Origin: Entomomonas asaccharolytica
GTDB taxonomy: Bacteria; Pseudomonadota; Gammaproteobacteria; Pseudomonadales; Pseudomonadaceae
Length of the DNA stretch: 64,000 nt
Direction: 5' to 3'
Assembly: GCF_016653615.1 (NCBI RefSeq)
Contig: NZ_CP067393.1
Span: 1,627,673-1,691,672 of the forward strand
Shown here: one piece after another, positions 18,834-27,500 of the stretch
How positions within the stretch are numbered: position 1 is the first letter of the stretch
Layout: every line of letters begins with the position of its first letter
Notes under the pieces: model-generated
What the model was told of the DNA's origin: nothing
What the model saw: the letters and a program-made list of their open reading frames with translations, nothing else
Database searches by the model: none
Program-made: the position numbers and the translations under genes

Positions 18834-21383
18834 ATGGCCAATTGGCGTGATCTTGATCCTGAGGCAAAAAGAGAAGCCTCAAAATATGAAAATCCTATTC
18901 CTAGTCGTGAATTAATTCTTAAACATTTAGAGGAGCGTGGTGCTCCAGCGACCAGAGATCAATTAATAACAGAATTTGCATTAACTAACGAAGATGATAT
19001 AGAAGCATTAAGACGTCGTTTACGTGCGATGGAGCGTGATGGGCAAGTTATTTATACCCGTCGTGGTGCTTATGCACCTGTTGATAAGTTAGATTTAATA
19101 CGTGGCCGTGTAATTGGTCATAGAGATGGTTTTGGTTTTTTAGTACCAGATGATGGTAGCGATGATTTATTTTTAGGCCCTGCTCAAATGCGTTTAGTAT
19201 TTGATGGTGACAGGGCGTTAGCTCGTGTTAGTGGTTATGACCGTAAAGGTCGGCGTGAAGGAGCTATTGTTGAAGTGGCAGAACGTGCCCATGAAACATT
19301 GGTGGGACGTTATTATAATGAAAGTGGTTTAGGGCATGTGGTGGCAGATAACCCCAAAATGCCACAAGAAATTCTTATTCCGCCTTCTAAACAAGGAGCC
19401 GCTAAACACGGTCAATTTGTTGAAGTCACCATTGAACAATGGCCTACGGTATTTCGTCAAGCGCAAGGACAAATAACTAATGTGCTTGGTGATTATATGG
19501 CTCCTGGTATGGAGATTGAAGTTGCATTGCGTAGCTATGATCTTCCCCATGAATGGCCAAAAGCCTTGCTAAAAGAAGCGGCTAAAATCAAAGAAGAAGT
19601 AGCAGAAAAGGATAAAAAGAAACGGGTTGATTTAAGAAAATTACCTTTTGTCACAATTGATGGTGAAGATGCCAGAGATTTTGATGATGCAGTTTATGCA
19701 GAAACCACTAAGCAAGGTTGGACACTCTATGTAGCCATTGCTGATGTTTCTCATTACGTGAAAATTGGTTCTGCTTTAGATGAAGAAGCGGAAAAGAGGG
19801 GTACTTCTGTTTATTTCCCTGAACAAGTTATTCCTATGTTACCTGAGGTATTATCGAATGGCCTTTGCTCACTAAATCCATTAGTGGATAGGTTGGCAAT
19901 GGTTTGTGAGATGAATATTAATAAAAAAGGGGAAATGACTGATTATTTCTTCTATGAAAGTGTGATTCATTCTCATGCACGTTTAACTTACAATAAAGTA
20001 AGCCAATTATTAGAGAAACCTAATAGTACAGAGGCTAAATTTATCCGTAAGGAAATGCCACATTTAATGCAGCCCTTAAAGGAGCTTTACGCTTTATATA
20101 AAGTGTTGCTAATGGCGCGTCATAAACGTCATGCTATTGAGTTTGAAACCCAAGAAACACGTATTGTGTTTGGTGCTGATCGTAAAATTAAAGAGATTGT
20201 CCCCACTGTACGTAATGAAGCACATCGTTTAATTGAAGAATGTATGCTTTGTGCCAATGTGGCATCAGCCTTATTTTTGATGAGTCATGATATTGCTGGT
20301 CTATACCGTGTGCATGACGGCCCTACTGAAGAGAAGCAGCAAAAATTACAAGCGTTTTTAAATGGTTTAGGATTATCACTCTATACAGGATCAGGGGAGC
20401 CAACACCTGAAGACTATGCTAATTTATTAGAGAAAATCAAAGATCGACAAGATTTTAGTTTAATCCAAACGGTTATGTTGCGCTCAATGGGGCAAGCGCA
20501 TTATACGCCAGAAAATCATGGCCATTTTGGTTTGAACTATGAAGCCTATACCCACTTTACATCGCCTATTCGCCGTTATCCTGATTTATTAGTACATCGT
20601 GCTATTCGCAGTATTATTCGCTCTAAAAAGCAATCAGCACATGTACGAAGAGTAGGAGCTACTAGTTTAGTTAAACAGACTATTTATCCTTATGAAGATG
20701 CACAATTAGAAAAGCTAGGTGAACACTGTTCACTATGTGAGCGCCGTGCTGATGAAGCTACCAGAGATGTAGTAAATTGGCTTAAATGCGAATATATGCA
20801 AGAGCGTGTAGGAGAAACTTTTGCAGGTATTATCACTGGCGTAACCAGTTTTGGCTTATTTGTTGAGTTATCTGATATTTTTGTAGAGGGTATGGTACAC
20901 GTTACAGCGTTACCAGGTGATTATTATCATTTTGATGCTATTCATCACCATTTAAAAGGTGAACGAAGTGGTCGTACTTTTAGATTGGGTGACTCTATAG
21001 AGGTTATTGTTACTCGTGTTGATATGGATGATCGAAAAATAGATTTTGATCTAGCTGAAAATGCTTTAAATTTAACAACCTCTAAACATAAAAAACAAGT
21101 ATCTACTGCAAAAACAAAAGTTAATACAGCTAATAAACGTTCTAAAGCTAAATTAAAAGTGACTAAAACGGACAATGAAAGTAAAACAGTAGATACCAAA
21201 TTATTAGAAAAAGCAGATAAATTTTTAACAAAATCAGAACTAAAAACAAAGCGCAAAAAACGTGCTGTAAAAGCTAAAAAAGTTCAAAAAAATCAAGCTA
21301 CTGACGCTGTTATTCAACAAAAACCTAAAACATCTATTAAAAGATCATCCGCAAAAAGAAAAGCCAGGGTGAAAAAGCTATGA
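18834..21383 (+). CDS. rnr: Ribonuclease R
   Basis: This 849-residue 3'-5' exoribonuclease degrades structured RNA and takes part in rRNA and tmRNA quality control. In order it shows an N-terminal winged-helix region (about 20-85), cold-shock-like OB domains (GRVIGHRDGFGFLV), and the RNB catalytic domain with the metal-binding motif DGEDARDFDDAVYAE (about 275-290). These are followed by HFTSPIRRYPDLLVHRAI, an S1 domain (FAGIITGVTSFGLFVEL) and a very Lys-rich tail of about 100 residues, typical of RNase R rather than RNase II. It overlaps rlmB by 4 bases (ATGA), the usual rnr-rlmB operon. Confidence 0.96.
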   Translation: MANWRDLDPEAKREASKYENPIPSRELILKHLEERGAPATRDQLITEFALTNEDDIEALRRRLRAMERDGQVIYTRRGAYAPVDKLDLIRGRVIGHRDGFGFLVPDDGSDDLFLGPAQMRLVFDGDRALARVSGYDRKGRREGAIVEVAERAHETLVGRYYNESGLGHVVADNPKMPQEILIPPSKQGAAKHGQFVEVTIEQWPTVFRQAQGQITNVLGDYMAPGMEIEVALRSYDLPHEWPKALLKEAAKIKEEVAEKDKKKRVDLRKLPFVTIDGEDARDFDDAVYAETTKQGWTLYVAIADVSHYVKIGSALDEEAEKRGTSVYFPEQVIPMLPEVLSNGLCSLNPLVDRLAMVCEMNINKKGEMTDYFFYESVIHSHARLTYNKVSQLLEKPNSTEAKFIRKEMPHLMQPLKELYALYKVLLMARHKRHAIEFETQETRIVFGADRKIKEIVPTVRNEAHRLIEECMLCANVASALFLMSHDIAGLYRVHDGPTEEKQQKLQAFLNGLGLSLYTGSGEPTPEDYANLLEKIKDRQDFSLIQTVMLRSMGQAHYTPENHGHFGLNYEAYTHFTSPIRRYPDLLVHRAIRSIIRSKKQSAHVRRVGATSLVKQTIYPYEDAQLEKLGEHCSLCERRADEATRDVVNWLKCEYMQERVGETFAGIITGVTSFGLFVELSDIFVEGMVHVTALPGDYYHFDAIHHHLKGERSGRTFRLGDSIEVIVTRVDMDDRKIDFDLAENALNLTTSKHKKQVSTAKTKVNTANKRSKAKLKVTKTDNESKTVDTKLLEKADKFLTKSELKTKRKKRAVKAKKVQKNQATDAVIQQKPKTSIKRSSAKRKARVKKL

Positions 21384-22129
21384 CCCAGTGGGAAAAAATT
21401 TATGGTATTCATGCTGTAGAAGCACTGCTTAACCATCATCCTAAACGTGTTAAGCAACTTTTTATATTGGAGGGTCGGCAAGATCCAAAAATACAGCATA
21501 TTATTGAATTAGCTAAAAGAAATCACACTAAAATACAAATCTCTAGCCGAGATGAGTTAAATGAATTAACTACTGAAGATGCAGTACATCAAGGCGTAGT
21601 AGCTGAGGTTTCACCTAGTCAGGTGTGGAGTGAGGCTATGCTCGAAGAGCTTTTAGAAAAGCTAGCAGAACCACCTTTATTATTAGTATTAGATAATATA
21701 ACTGATCCCCATAATCTAGGTGCTTGTTTACGAACAGCTGATGCAGCAGGGGTTCAAGCTGTTATTATACCAAAAGATAAATCAGCTACATTAAACGCAA
21801 CTGTGCGAAAAGTAGCATGTGGTGCTGCTGAGGTTATTCCTTTAGTTACAGTAACTAATCTAGCACGTACCTTAGAAAAGTTACAACAACGTGGTTTATG
21901 GATCGTTGGTACAGCAGGTGAAGCTGAACAAGAAATTTATCAGCAAGATTTAACCATTCCCACCGTGTTAGTCATGGGTGCAGAAGGAAAGGGGATGCGG
22001 CGATTAACTCGAGATCACTGTGATTATCTTGTAAAACTTCCTATGTTAGGCAGTGTAAGTAGTTTAAATGTTTCTGTGGCCACAGGTATTTGTTTATTTG
22101 AGGCTGTTCGTCAAAGAAAAGTTATTTAA
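21380..22129 (+). CDS. rlmB: 23S rRNA (guanosine-2251-2'-O)-methyltransferase RlmB
   Basis: This 249-residue SPOUT-class enzyme methylates the 2'-O of G2251 in the 23S rRNA P-loop. The N-terminal L30e-like RNA-binding domain (YGIHAVEALLNHHP) is followed by the trefoil-knot domain. Knot motifs are LDNITDPHNLGACLRTADAAG (motif 1), VMGAEGKGMRRLTRDHCD (motif 2) and LGSVSSLNVSVATGICLFE (motif 3). Length matches the family, and translation is probably coupled to rnr. Confidence 0.96.
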   Translation: MTQWEKIYGIHAVEALLNHHPKRVKQLFILEGRQDPKIQHIIELAKRNHTKIQISSRDELNELTTEDAVHQGVVAEVSPSQVWSEAMLEELLEKLAEPPLLLVLDNITDPHNLGACLRTADAAGVQAVIIPKDKSATLNATVRKVACGAAEVIPLVTVTNLARTLEKLQQRGLWIVGTAGEAEQEIYQQDLTIPTVLVMGAEGKGMRRLTRDHCDYLVKLPMLGSVSSLNVSVATGICLFEAVRQRKVI

Positions 22130-22238
22130 TTCTATAAGTACAATTACTTAGAATATTTATTAACACTTATAGCTATTTTATAAATTACTATAAGTGATAA
22201 ACTATTATTAATCCTTTGAATTATTATGGATTAACGAT

Positions 22239-22442
22239 ATGACCAAGAAAAAAAACTTTCCTATCCATCCTAAACACCCAGAAAGAATATGTTGGGGTTG
22301 TGATAAGTATTGTTCTGTTAAAGAATTAGGCTGTGGTAATGGTGCAGATCGTACTCAACACCCAGTAGAGTTATTTGGAGAAGATTGGCTTGAGTGGGAG
22401 TTACAACCAGAACGCTTAATTAATCAGAAGGATGAAGGATAA
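22239..22442 (+). CDS. DUF3079 family small protein
   Basis: This 67-residue protein matches my memory of the DUF3079 family: PIHPKHPERICWGCDKYC, then CGNGADRTQHPVELFGEDW. Conserved Cys (C-x2-C-x3-C and a later Cys) and His suggest metal binding, but the function is unknown. The ribosome site is weak. A weak 9-bp inverted repeat lies upstream at 22164-22196. Confidence 0.85.
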   Translation: MTKKKNFPIHPKHPERICWGCDKYCSVKELGCGNGADRTQHPVELFGEDWLEWELQPERLINQKDEG

Positions 22443-22525
22443 TTGATTTGGGGAGAAATGTTTTTAAATTAAAGAAAAACAAATCCTTTTGTTAAAGTAA
22501 AGTGTTTCTTTATAAAAATTATAAA

Positions 22526-22738
22526 CTAAAGATCAACTATAAACTCTTTAAATAAATCTACAGGATCAATAATTTGGTCTGGATCATTACTGCATGTATA
22601 TGTTTTGCCAGCTTTGGTGTGCATTGAAACTTCACCAATATCTGGATTATAGTTAATACTTTCTACTTCAGCTAAATTAATAAATGTAGTTCGTTGTTTA
22701 CCTTCAGGTGTTTGATATCGATATTTTATAAACTGCAT
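22526..22738 (-). CDS. Small hypothetical protein
   Basis: A 70-residue acidic protein with alternating strand-like segments (MQFIKYRYQTPEGKQRTTFI, then VSMHTKAGKTYTC). GGAG lies a few bases before ATG, supporting translation. I do not recognise the family. It lies at the left border of the accessory island. Confidence 0.65.
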   Translation of the reverse strand: MQFIKYRYQTPEGKQRTTFINLAEVESINYNPDIGEVSMHTKAGKTYTCSNDPDQIIDPVDLFKEFIVDL

Positions 22739-23064
22739 AAATTCTCCAATAAATTTTTAATATAAAATGTCTTTATTTAAATCTTTTAAGGTACTTGTTA
22801 CAACAAGAAGAATTTTACTTAATATGTCCCCATAATGAAACCTACAAACAACAAGAACCAAAAAATAAATTTATCATGTGGTTATCAATTATTATTGTTG
22901 TATGAGAAGCTCAAAAAAAATGTATGAATTATTTACACTGATATATATATACTCCATTATAATAATAGGAAACTACGCATAATATATATTATGTTAAATT
23001 GGACGTAACAACCAATAACTTCATGAGATAGATCCTTTCAATGATTTAACGCTTCAAAGCCCTA
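22739..23064. other. AT-rich intergenic stretch, left border of island
   Basis: About 325 very AT-rich bases with no convincing ORF. The right part contains ACTTCATGAG (23018-23027), which recurs at 29613-29622 and may mark the island edge. Otherwise I see nothing. Confidence 0.5.
23018..23027 (+). repeat. Possible left attachment repeat
   Basis: ACTTCATGAG, identical to 29613-29622. It lies 37 bases before the recombinase remnant. A 10-base match in AT-rich DNA could be chance. Confidence 0.3.
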
Positions 23065-23403
23065 TTGACTCAGATACGTGTTAAGAATTTAATAACTTCA
23101 CTTCTAGCCAATTTGAGAATTTTAATGGGATACTCGATACAGCATTTACGCATAGATAAGAAACATATACTGACCTTAATCGATGAGCGAACAACTCTTC
23201 CATCCTTGTTTGTTGCAATATACTCAATAAGAAAGCTTTCACTTCTACGCTTCCGCACTCAAGAAAAGGAATTGTTCACGCTGAAGTATTTCTTGGAGTA
23301 TTGGGAAAATAAATTCAGTAAAACATTTGATTTCTCTTTCAGGAAATCTAACTACGATATTGCAAATTGCATTTCTGAATTGATGGTTTCTATCATCACT
23401 TGA
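23065..23403 (+). pseudogene. Tyrosine recombinase, N-terminal fragment
   Basis: This 112-residue open frame (TTG start, weak ribosome site) resembles the N-terminal part of a site-specific tyrosine recombinase. A leader with DERTTLPSLFVAIYSIRKLS is followed by a helical SAM-like core-binding segment (EKELFTLKYFLEYWENKF). It stops right where the catalytic domain should begin: none of the R-H-R-Y catalytic residues are present. The sequence after it falls into the tail of another recombinase, implying an internal deletion near 23400-23480. Confidence 0.6.
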
Positions 23404-23527
23404 GTAATAAAGAGCACCATAGAAGTACTAAAAACATAGTTTCAATTCAAAACTCATCTTTTGAATCATGCAGAAGTAATTAGGTTGCTGTACACGCGAT
23501 ATTGGCCGTTGGGGATGCCCTTTTGCG

Positions 23528-24367
23528 ATGAAATGCCAATCTGGTTTATCCTGTGGGTATTTAACGCTCTCAGGTCATCCCAAGGAGATATTTATCATTC
23601 GTAAACAGATTGCTCAACGAGAAATAGATATCAAAAAATTAGAGGTGTTGGTTGATGAGGATCCAGGATACACATCTGCTTTAAATGAAGCCAAAGAGTC
23701 GCTTTTAATTCTAGAAAGATTTGAAAAAAACACCTTTGTTTCATTAAGGGATAAAAAATTCATTTCTATTTTATCTCAAAATGAAGCTAACCCTCTGCTA
23801 CCTATTTTTAAACGTATTGAAATACAAATGGCTATAGGCAAAACGCCTAATACACTCGCAGACCTTTTCTTTATTGAGCATAAGCGAAAGAAGGCACAAC
23901 AAACTAGAATGGATAATAACAAGCGATTAGCTGGTAGCGAATTAGATAAATACATCGAGTCCGAGCTTTTGGCTATGGTTCGAGAAGGAATAGAACATGC
24001 CCCGATTAAAGCGGCTACATTACACAAACGTCTTTTGCTGAGAGGCTATGTGACAGGGTCACTCAGCACTCTATCAACACCTAACCGCAAAGAGATGATA
24101 CGTGACTATCAAAAACGTCAGTTAAACCAAATGGATATGGATGTTAATGAAATCGCTACTTTGGTTAATGGTAGGAAAGCAAATGAAGCGTATAGGAAAC
24201 AGGCTTTACGAATGCGAAACGAACGTGATGAAATGGCAAAAAAGTTGGAACTGAACACAATGGCAGTACTAGATATAATAAATGCTGTTGATTTAACAAC
24301 GCCTATCAAGGTTGAAGACCTTCTTTCGCCTTTTCTTATAAGAGAACTAAGGAAAGCGAATAAATAA
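23528..24367 (+). CDS. C-terminal fragment of a large recombinase with HTH/coiled-coil tail
   Basis: An open frame of 279 residues from ATG; the same frame is open back to 23480. Including those upstream codons, residues form a Cys cluster (CTRDIGRWGCPFAMKC, then GLSCGYLTLSGHP). That is followed by a long helical hairpin, a pattern seen at the end of large TnpB/GmtZ-like recombinases. The remainder (about 130-279) has a possible DNA-binding helical unit (PIKAATLHKRLLLRGYVTG) and a coiled coil, as in small third-gene partners (TnpC or GmtX-like). It may be the natural end of one protein or a fusion of two; I cannot tell. No catalytic domain remains. A terminator follows. Confidence 0.5.
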   Translation: MKCQSGLSCGYLTLSGHPKEIFIIRKQIAQREIDIKKLEVLVDEDPGYTSALNEAKESLLILERFEKNTFVSLRDKKFISILSQNEANPLLPIFKRIEIQMAIGKTPNTLADLFFIEHKRKKAQQTRMDNNKRLAGSELDKYIESELLAMVREGIEHAPIKAATLHKRLLLRGYVTGSLSTLSTPNRKEMIRDYQKRQLNQMDMDVNEIATLVNGRKANEAYRKQALRMRNERDEMAKKLELNTMAVLDIINAVDLTTPIKVEDLLSPFLIRELRKANK

Positions 24368-24373
24368 ATTAAG

Positions 24374-24404
24374 ACTCCCAGGAGCATCATTTCTTGGGAG
24401 TTTT
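24374..24404 (+). terminator. Rho-independent terminator after the recombinase remnant
   Basis: A 10-bp stem ACTCCCAGGA / TTCTTGGGAGT-type pairing (one G-U), 8-base loop and TTTT tail, just after the stop at 24367. Confidence 0.8.
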
Positions 24405-24514
24405 AAATTGTATGTCGTCCGTGACGATTCAAACATTGTTGTCTCTGGAGTCATACTAATCTGCATCCAGACCTTGGATGCAGATAAACAGCGACAAACA
24501 TTTACAGAGTCTCG

Positions 24515-27500
24515 CTAGGCTATATCTTCTCTAAGGAGGTAGCCTGTAATGGAATATTGCTTGACTAGAAAATCTAGAACCACCATTGACGGTGCTTTTA
24601 GGCTTGGTGTTCGTCTCACTTTGTCGTGATTTTTGAATAAATATCTTCTCATATATTTTTCCAAGAAAAATAGTGTATTCCCTGATTCATCTTGGGATAA
24701 ATCGATATCAAAGGTCTTTATTGCATGACTGATCCAATGAATCCCATCATCTAAAAACTCGCTTCCGATGCCACAAAGGAGTTTACAGATGCTATATATG
24801 AAAGATGGTTGTCCACCTATCTTACCGCTTAACTCACTAAAAAATGCTCTATTATCCAGTGAAAATGTATGCCATGTCTTTGCTCCATCCTTCCAAGAGA
24901 TTCTTGCAAATAAAAAAGATTCGATTATGCGCTTTTTATCATGTTTCCAACCTTGATTGTTTATTGAATCAATGATGTGGCTTTTAAATCTATTCCAAAC
25001 ATACCAAAACGAGTCCGGCACACTCAATGAGTCTTCAGCGCTAATAAATTCATTCAACAAATCTGCCACACCTTCATTCAAGGTGAAATTATCAGTAAAA
25101 TATTTAAGGTATCTGTCCTTCTCGTTATTCTCTAGATGAAGGATAAAATGGGCATAGTGTTTTAAAAACTCATGTCTAAAAGTATAATCAATTCGATCTT
25201 CTTTGTTTCGTGAAAGCAATTTTTGTGAAATTATTCCAATAATTTCCTCGACAAACGGCACTGATTTCTTATGTGTACCATCCATAGGTATAAGCTGAAA
25301 AGCAGTTATCAATATGTCGTTATCTATGCCTTCAATATTATCTGTTGTGAATTCCGTGGTAGTTTCATTTTCGAGACACCTTACTACACTTTCTAATTCT
25401 TTAGATAACTCCTGTCCAAAGTCATTATCATTAATTTCATATTTGTGCTGCTTATATGCCTCTTGTCTTAAACGCTCCCGAACATCTCTATATTTTTGAG
25501 CTATCACCAAATACCCACCGTATAGCGACTTCATGAAGTTAAATTCATTCTTCCATAAACACTGAACAGCTTGAATGACTACTGAATTTATTCTGTCCAT
25601 CCCCATTATTGAAATTGAGTCATGCCTCATTAATGCTTTGATTAATAGCAGTTTGATAGTTAGTCGTTCGTCCGGAAAATCCTCTATTAATCTTGGTAGT
25701 ACAAATAACGCAGGAACAAGGCCATCACCAATTTGGTGACTATAATTGTCATTGTTAACGATGTTTGCGTATTCAAATATAACTTCCCTGCAAAATTCTA
25801 ACTCGGTGCTTGCTAACTTCTCCTTAAAATCCCGCAATAATACGGCACACACATACGATGGTGTTGCTCGATAAAGCTGTAATTCCTCCCCCATATTACC
25901 TTCTGAGAGTTGATTCCATATTTTTTTTGCTTCACCCAAAGCAGTCAGAGGATCATTTTCATATGATTCATATTTTTTGTAATCACCTCTATTGTAGAGT
26001 CTACTATCAGCCCAAATATTTAAACCGGAATATGTAAACAGCTTGCTCACTTCTTGCAGAGACGTTTCACTATACTCCTTAAGCTCTGGGGTAATCTCTG
26101 GGTTAAATTCTATTGTTATACCATTTTCTACTTCCTTCACTTCAGATGACATTTTTCTTTTATCCATACGAGCTAAACACAAGCGCCATGTTTTATCTTG
26201 ATGACTTTCTTGTTCTTTATTTAGTAAATCTGTGTAGTGAACATCAAGAATATCCCAAATTTCCTGAAGCCTTTTCTCTGATTCGCTTTCGCTTACTTCT
26301 TCTGTTCTAAAAAGTTGGAAGTGAAATGCAATATTTTCTAATGATAGCTTCCGATGTTTTTGGTCACAGGCGTTTATCCTTTCATCTTCGTGATATTCCT
26401 TCATTCGATTGATGTTGAAATTTTTTAACGAAATAAGCTGAGTCTTATGTGTTTGATCCTGTATCATTCGAACTGTGTCAAAGAAGAAAAACTCCTTTGT
26501 TCTAAATAGAATTTTGGCTACATTAAATGTTTTGTCATGAAACGCACATACAATACTTGCAACAACAGCTACGAGTGCAGAAGATTCTGATCTAGTTAAG
26601 ATATAATTCAGATAATATTCAAGTGTTTGAGCTTGAGTTTCTTTTCCTCTCTCAAGAAAAAAGCGTTCCAGTGACATTAATATTGATTCTAATAAATGAG
26701 GATTTACCTGTGTACCTCGGTACATGCACCAAAGACGATTTGAAATAGGGAGATCAATTTTATTCCCATCATCTAATAACAATTTTGCTGTTTTAATCTG
26801 GCCCTCATCAAGGCTCGATTCTACATATTTTTTTGAAGCATAATTTATTAGTTCAACAATGAAGTTTAATGTTAATTTTAAATTGGTTTGCAGCAGCGCG
26901 TATATGGGGGTTTGATAAGCACTGGCTGGAAAATAGTTTTGGTGTCCATTCTCAATACCAAACTCATGTTCTATCTCTAGTCTCGAATCATAAAAATAAT
27001 CTTCACTTTCTGGTGGTTCATACATCCAAAAACATTTTGCAAGAGCGATCACTTTTTCCGGAATTTCAATAGCAACATTAAAGCATTCCATTCTTGTTAA
27101 AATAAATTCACTCATTAAATGATATGGGGCATCATGTTGTTTCCAGTTATTTAGAATTATTTCGTCAATGATGGCTTCAAGCTCACTTTTAATTTCACCC
27201 ACCCCATACAGAATGGTGAGGATTAAACTCTTGGTAAAATCATTACCCTTAAGATAGACTTTGTTTTCGATTGCCGATTTATAAAATGATAATGCGATTT
27301 TGCTAGAATATTTAGTTGTATCGCCAGATTTGTTGTGACTGTTCCAATCATAGAGGACGGGCAATACAAAATTGAGATTTTTAATACCTATTTTTTCAAT
27401 ATTATTATTGATGAACTTAATAAGTGATTTCCATCCGCTTCCTTTCGGTTTAGTTATTACATATTCCATTGATAAAATATCTTTTGCTCTCACACCAAAT

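Noticed and set aside
22164-22196. Hairpin CACTTATAG / CTATAAGTG after rlmB as a terminator
   Set aside because: Only 9 bp, AT-rich, 15-base loop and no T-tract; in such AT-rich DNA this is weak evidence.
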